Assembly: GCA_006535965.1 (NCBI GenBank)
Contig: QEAR01000072.1
Location: 1-64,000 of the forward strand
Source of the DNA: Spizellomyces sp. 'palustris'
Lineage: Eukaryota > Chytridiomycota > Chytridiomycetes > Spizellomycetales > Spizellomycetaceae
Reading direction: 5' to 3'
DNA: 64,000 nt
The position numbers and the translations under genes were made by a program. Below, one piece after another: positions 60,149 through 64,000 of the stretch (within the stretch, counting starts at the first letter, position 1; the number at the start of each line of letters is the position of its first letter). The notes beneath the pieces were generated by a model. The model did not search any database. It was not told the DNA's origin and saw nothing but the letters and a program-made list of their open reading frames with translations.

Positions 60149-60487
60149 ATGTTTACCAAGTACATCTTCACTGTCGCCGTTGCCGCCCAGGCGCTTATGA
60201 CGGTTTCCGCTACCCCGATCGAGCTCGTCAAGCGCGATTGTAACCCCGCATCGGCCATATGCATTCAGAACTCCAGCAGTTTTCATATCGGCCAGTACCC
60301 AGCGATTGACATGAAGCAGGTCCCTGACGGCCTGTGCTGCGTACCCGTTGACAATACAAAGGTGGAAAGGATGGTCCAAGACTGTAGAAAGAGAGCAGTG
60401 AAAGAAGGACCGGTTCACATGGTGTGGGATGGGATTCAAAATTGCCCAATGGAAGGGATTAACGGCGAGACGCTTCCACCTCCCTAA
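60149..60487 (+). CDS. Small secreted Cys-rich protein
   Basis: A single exon of 112 residues. The signal peptide is MFTKYIFTVAVAAQALMTVS with cleavage near ATP. A KR pair (ELVKRDC) right after the signal is a likely Kex2 site. The mature part has six Cys (DCNP, AICI, GLCCV, QDCRK, QNCPM), including a CC pair. The spacing suits a small disulphide-knotted protein; hydrophobin spacing (eight Cys) is not met. It ends in GETLPPP. Strong TATA box and sharp upstream repeats. No family recognised; a secreted effector-like, antimicrobial or structural role is possible but not shown. Confidence 0.75.
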   Translation: MFTKYIFTVAVAAQALMTVSATPIELVKRDCNPASAICIQNSSSFHIGQYPAIDMKQVPDGLCCVPVDNTKVERMVQDCRKRAVKEGPVHMVWDGIQNCPMEGINGETLPPP

Positions 60488-62845
60488 ACGCGAGGTCACG
60501 GTTGGGTAGATTTAGAATGTTAGATCCTATCCCCAGTCCGTTAGATGAATAGATCGTCGCACATACAACAAATATAAGTATCTCAATCAGCAGTTCATGT
60601 TACACTTTCTACCTTTTGCGCCCTTGGAAAATGAATGCCTTTGCGTAAGACCTTGTATCTCGTTAACCTCTGGGGTACTCCCTGATGTAAGGTACTGGTG
60701 TGATCCCGTTACCAGACGCGTCCTCGCATCTCGATCAGACATGGCCGACAGGTTTGACCCATTCCTTTTAGCCTGAATAGCAAATATAGCCTGGTATGTT
60801 GCAGAGTACATATAGAGAAAATATTTTCTGATGCATAGAAAATACGGAGACCCTATTTCCTGTATTTTTAAAGCTTGTAAAACGAGATGTAGAAAAGCAG
60901 AGGAACACAGGGTCGATGAGTCATGTCCGATGTTAAATAAATTATGGACGCGTTTGGTCATGTGGGATCACGCCCCCGTACCTTATATGTGCCAACCCTG
61001 ATTCCCCTCCCTTCCTGCCAGCGACTGCGGCGGCCGTCCGACCGCCGTCCGGTTGCCGTCCGGTTGCCGTCCATGAGCCGAGTCAAAAAAGAACGCGCAG
61101 TCGGGCAAAAAGGTTGCCCGTCCGATTCCGTTTGGATCACTTGGATGACTCAGGGACACACGTAAAACTTAATTTTTATCCAATAAAAGCATTGGTGGAA
61201 AATGCGGGTAAAATCAACAATGCCCCTAGTCGCCCAACAATAAAGCACCAATGGGACATCAGATGAAATGTCCTGGTAATTGGGCTGCCATTGTCCCTTT
61301 GACACATGGCAACGTGCGTTGCGCATTGTGGGAAATGAATCAAGCACGTGACTAGATGATCGTGTCTCCGCAATATGCGCGTGTGATACGTCGTACAGGA
61401 TGGGACTAAATCATGTGATTTGCTAATCTCTCTCCCTAAATCCAGACGTGTGGACGAGCGGGTTACGGGTTCACCTTTGCGAGCTGCTCTTTGGAGGAAA
61501 ACTCCTTTTTCCCGTACTACACAGGAAGGGCGAGTGCCGCTGAGCCTACGCATGCCTTGTTTTTTTGCTGAGCGGTTTCTAAAACCGTCACAGTTCTCAA
61601 AGGGCACAGCTTATGGACAATAAAGCACAAGGCAAAACGAAGGCATTTTGTCAAAACCAACAATTGCAACTTTACAAATGGCCGGCAGTTGTCCCTGCTT
61701 TGTGGCAACGGTAGAATGGCCATTTTCTTGCATGGCTCGGATGGAGGCTTTGGTGTGGTTCCACGTCCATACCAGGAACGAAAACCGGGTAAAAATATGC
61801 AGTCTCCCAACAAGGGTTGAAACCGCGGTAGGCAGGGTACACCCGAGAGTGCAGTCGGTCCAGTTCCCTGTCTCAAGGACCACATTTACCAAGCGTTCCA
61901 GTTATGGGGATCCAGTATCCATGGATCCCAAACGCCCACAAATCCAAATTCCTCTTGTCCAAAACTCCCGGCTTTGTCCTGCGTTCATTTTCCTCCGTCC
62001 AAGAGGCCTTTGCTTTCCCGCCGTCGTGGTGGGTGTTGTTTTGGCCAAACTTTAGTCTTCCTTATCGGAGTTTGCAAAGATTCCCAGCTCCTTTTTCCGG
62101 TAGGTCCTTGCCGTTGTCAATGGCCATCCACTGGAAACCCTTCACATCAAAACGGATGCACTCGTCAAAGAACCGACATGTCTTTCCAGCTCTAATCCCT
62201 CTCATCTTTTGCAATGCAGATGGAATAGGTTATTCATCCAAACCGTAAGGCAAAGAAGCATCTCTCCAATTTTTTCTTTCTCTTTTGGATCGCCCTTAAA
62301 CACTCTCCCAAAACAAAGGGTATTGTTCTGGTGCCATTGGGTTTTTAGTTGTTTACTCTTCTCGGAGCTTCCGAGCTGTACCCCGCACTAACAGTCTGCT
62401 TCGTCCGCAGTTCTATTCTATCATTCAAGTTAAACCCTCCAATCAACACAAAGTACATGACCCTGACGATCCAACAACTGCGGTCTGCTTGAATCTTTCT
62501 ACGCGTCTCTCGAAGCCGAGGTAAGCTCTCCGTTATATAGGAGGTTTTATAAACTGACACCTCCGTAGTTTTCCATCTTTTACTGTTCAGGCTACACACG
62601 TAGAGTTCCAACTCCAACTCAGCTTTCAAGCTTAAGAATTATTCCTGTAGTCACAGGTAAAGCCCGCATCTACGTTAATGACGTTTGATGTAAATTCAAC
62701 TTTAAAGGAACTTAATTTCCAATTCCTTTTGTGAATTATCAACGTCTTGGTTATAGACGAAATTAGGAGATACCGACTTCTGCTTCCTACACTGCCTGTG
62801 TAAAATTTCTTGCACCTTGGTTTGCTCGGAAGAACAGATGCCGTC
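60488..62845. other. 2.4-kb intergenic stretch
   Basis: No supported gene. A GC-rich block at 61020-61075 repeats GCCGTCCGGTT. Two stretches around 61240-61310 and 61620-61710 share words (AATAAAGCAC, TTGTCCCT..., TGGCAACG), perhaps a distant duplicate. Open frames of 110-145 codons (for example minus 61176-61607) have no domain. The right end is the 5' region of the velvet gene. Confidence 0.4.
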
Positions 62846-64000
62846 ATGTCAGATCAGGGAGTATCGTCGTCAAAGGAGGTCAATGAATTCTCATCGGCCG
62901 TGCCTACCTCTTTGGAGCTGCACAGCGTAGAGCGCGGCGAAGAGGTGGATACATCGTCAAGGTTGTAATCGTCCGATTCTTCACTGAGACTACTTATCTC
63001 ACGTTGAATTCTTCATTTCCAACTGCACTTTTGTTTGTAGATATCAACTACTAATCATACAGCAGCCACAGCGGGGCAGATCCTGTGGGTTCGGAGAGAA
63101 AATAAATAGGCGACCCATTGACCCGTGCTGCATAGTCCAGCTAGCATATCTCAGGGATGACAATGAATTAGATTCGAGGTGAAGCCAAATGAAATCATCA
63201 GCCAATCTTCAAACCTGGGCTAAATGCATTTTGTCTGTTGTTCTATCCACTTGCAGGTTGGAAGTACTCAGAGATGTCACCATGTTTGTCGCCCACGCAA
63301 CTCTATGGGACGAAACCGGAATCCAAGACCGCAACATTGTCGTCCATCCCCATTCACAACATCTACCCATCCCGTCTTCACAGTTTGTCTCAATCGGCGG
63401 AGAAGACCTCCCTGTCCACTATCGCCAATCACCTGCCGGTTCCTCTAGCACGTCAAAAGATTCCAAACCCTACGTTGGAACGCTTTTTGGCTCCCTTGTG
63501 AGTCAGTGTCATTTTCTAACGGATCTCAGTGGCACGAAGGGGGCGTATTTCGTATTCCCAGAGCTTTGCATCAGAGTTGAAGGGACCTTCAAGTTGAAGA
63601 TTATATTGAGTAACTTGGCAAGGTGAGTTCGTAGTGAGCAAGCTAGAAGTGGATTCTGAAGCTTGGTAGCGGACCCGAATGCGCACTGTTGGCCTAAGCA
63701 TGGGTAATACAGAGGGCGCTACTGCCTTTTAAAGTGGCGGACAGAGTGTTATTGGGGAAGCCAGCAGCCGCCAGAGCTGAATTGTCTCCCATTATAGCCC
63801 TGTCTAGGGGAAGCGCGTGTTTATTCTTCCCGCGCTTGGTATTATCCACGTAATCGCCATATTTATTTCTTCTATTTCGAATTGCAAACTAGCATCAAGA
63901 GTCGAGGTGTAGCCACAGTCATGGCGACGGCCTTCTCGGATGCCTTCATCTCATACAACGCAAGGTTTTTCCCTGGATTACAAGGTTAGACTGTGAGATG
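62846..64000 (+). CDS. Velvet-domain regulator (partial)
   Basis: Fungal transcription regulator of the VosA/VelB/VeA type, which binds DNA through an NF-kB-like fold. Exon 1 (ATG 62846) reads MSDQGVSSSKEVNEFSSAVP and ends at TSSR. Exon 2 (63042-63178) reads YQLLIIQQPQRGRSCGFGEK, then NRRPIDPCCIVQL. Exon 3 (about 63257-63622) reads LEVLRDVTMFVAHATLWDE and ends ILSNLA, with PYVGTLFGSLVSQCHFLTDL and GAYFVFPELCIRVEGTFKLK between them. Exon 4 (about 63893-63985) reads VATVMATAFSDAFISYNA, then RFFPGLQ. The QQP..GR.CGFG, RPIDP and FSD.F..YNA..FPG blocks are the velvet signature. The gene runs past the window edge, so the type (VosA, VelB or other) is open. Confidence 0.93.

Noticed and set aside
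61020-61080. GCCGTCCGG repeats as a CRISPR or regulatory array
   Set aside because: Units are about 11 bp, directly adjacent and without spacers; this is simple local duplication.
61176-61607. A 143-codon minus-strand gene
   Set aside because: Composition is Arg/Cys/His-rich as in random frames, with no domain.

Overview
The window is nuclear DNA of a fungus. Protein-coding genes are broken by short GT-AG introns. It carries a fungal velvet regulator, a FolB-FolK-FolP fusion enzyme (Fol1 type), and Ufd2, Rictor/Avo3 and Pho85-type genes. It also encodes a homologue of SPEF2/CPC1, a protein of the ciliary central-pair apparatus. A flagellar gene next to fungal regulators points to a zoosporic, early-diverging fungus (Chytridiomycota, Blastocladiomycota or a relative). 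This placement is inferred from gene content only.

Layout. 1-0.7 kb: tail of a broken Ty1/copia element. 1.3-7.3 kb (-): SPEF2. 7.5-9.3 kb (+): a Pho85/CDK5-like kinase with 16 exons. 9.3-10.4 kb (-): a P-loop kinase of the uridine kinase/YFH7 class. 10.9-12.7 kb (+): fumarylacetoacetase. 12.8-17.5 kb (-): Ufd2 E4 ubiquitin ligase. 17.9-23.5 kb (+): the TORC2 subunit Rictor/Avo3, with an N-terminal HR1 domain. 25.7-28.2 kb (-): Fol1. 28.4-32.2 kb (-): transportin/Kap104. 32.6-33.6 kb (+): a secreted DUF5995-like protein. 33.9-36.9 kb (+): Drs1 helicase. 37.4-38.9 kb (-): a short Argonaute with MID and PIWI only. 39-41 kb: an unrecognised minus-strand frame, a 187-bp tandem repeat and a 74-residue probable N-myristoylated protein. 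41.4 kb (-): tRNA-Met(CAT). 42.1-46.3 kb (+): a full-length ABCB transporter. 47.9-48.6 kb (+): secreted Cu/Zn superoxide dismutase. 49.3-49.9 kb (+): an unknown basic/Ser-rich protein. 50.4-54.3 kb (-): a CLC chloride/proton exchanger. 56.1-57.3 kb (+): a Gfo/Idh/MocA oxidoreductase. 57.3-60.1 kb: a transposase relic and minisatellites. 60.1 kb (+): a small secreted Cys-rich protein. 62.8 kb to the right edge (+): a velvet-domain regulator, cut by the window end.

Two gene styles are visible. The left half holds old housekeeping genes with many introns, some flanking exons of only 12-24 nt. Several right-half genes (ABC transporter, DRS1, SOD, the oxidoreductase) have few or no introns, and the first three favour C-ending codons. 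Long gene-poor gaps at 24.5-25.7, 46.3-47.9, 54.3-56.1, 57.3-60.1 and 60.5-62.8 kb carry repeats and relics. I see no CRISPR, operon-like defence locus or clear multi-gene novel system. The most unusual items are the short Argonaute, the microexon-rich PCTAIRE-bearing Pho85-like kinase, and the tandem repeat beside the small myristoylated protein.
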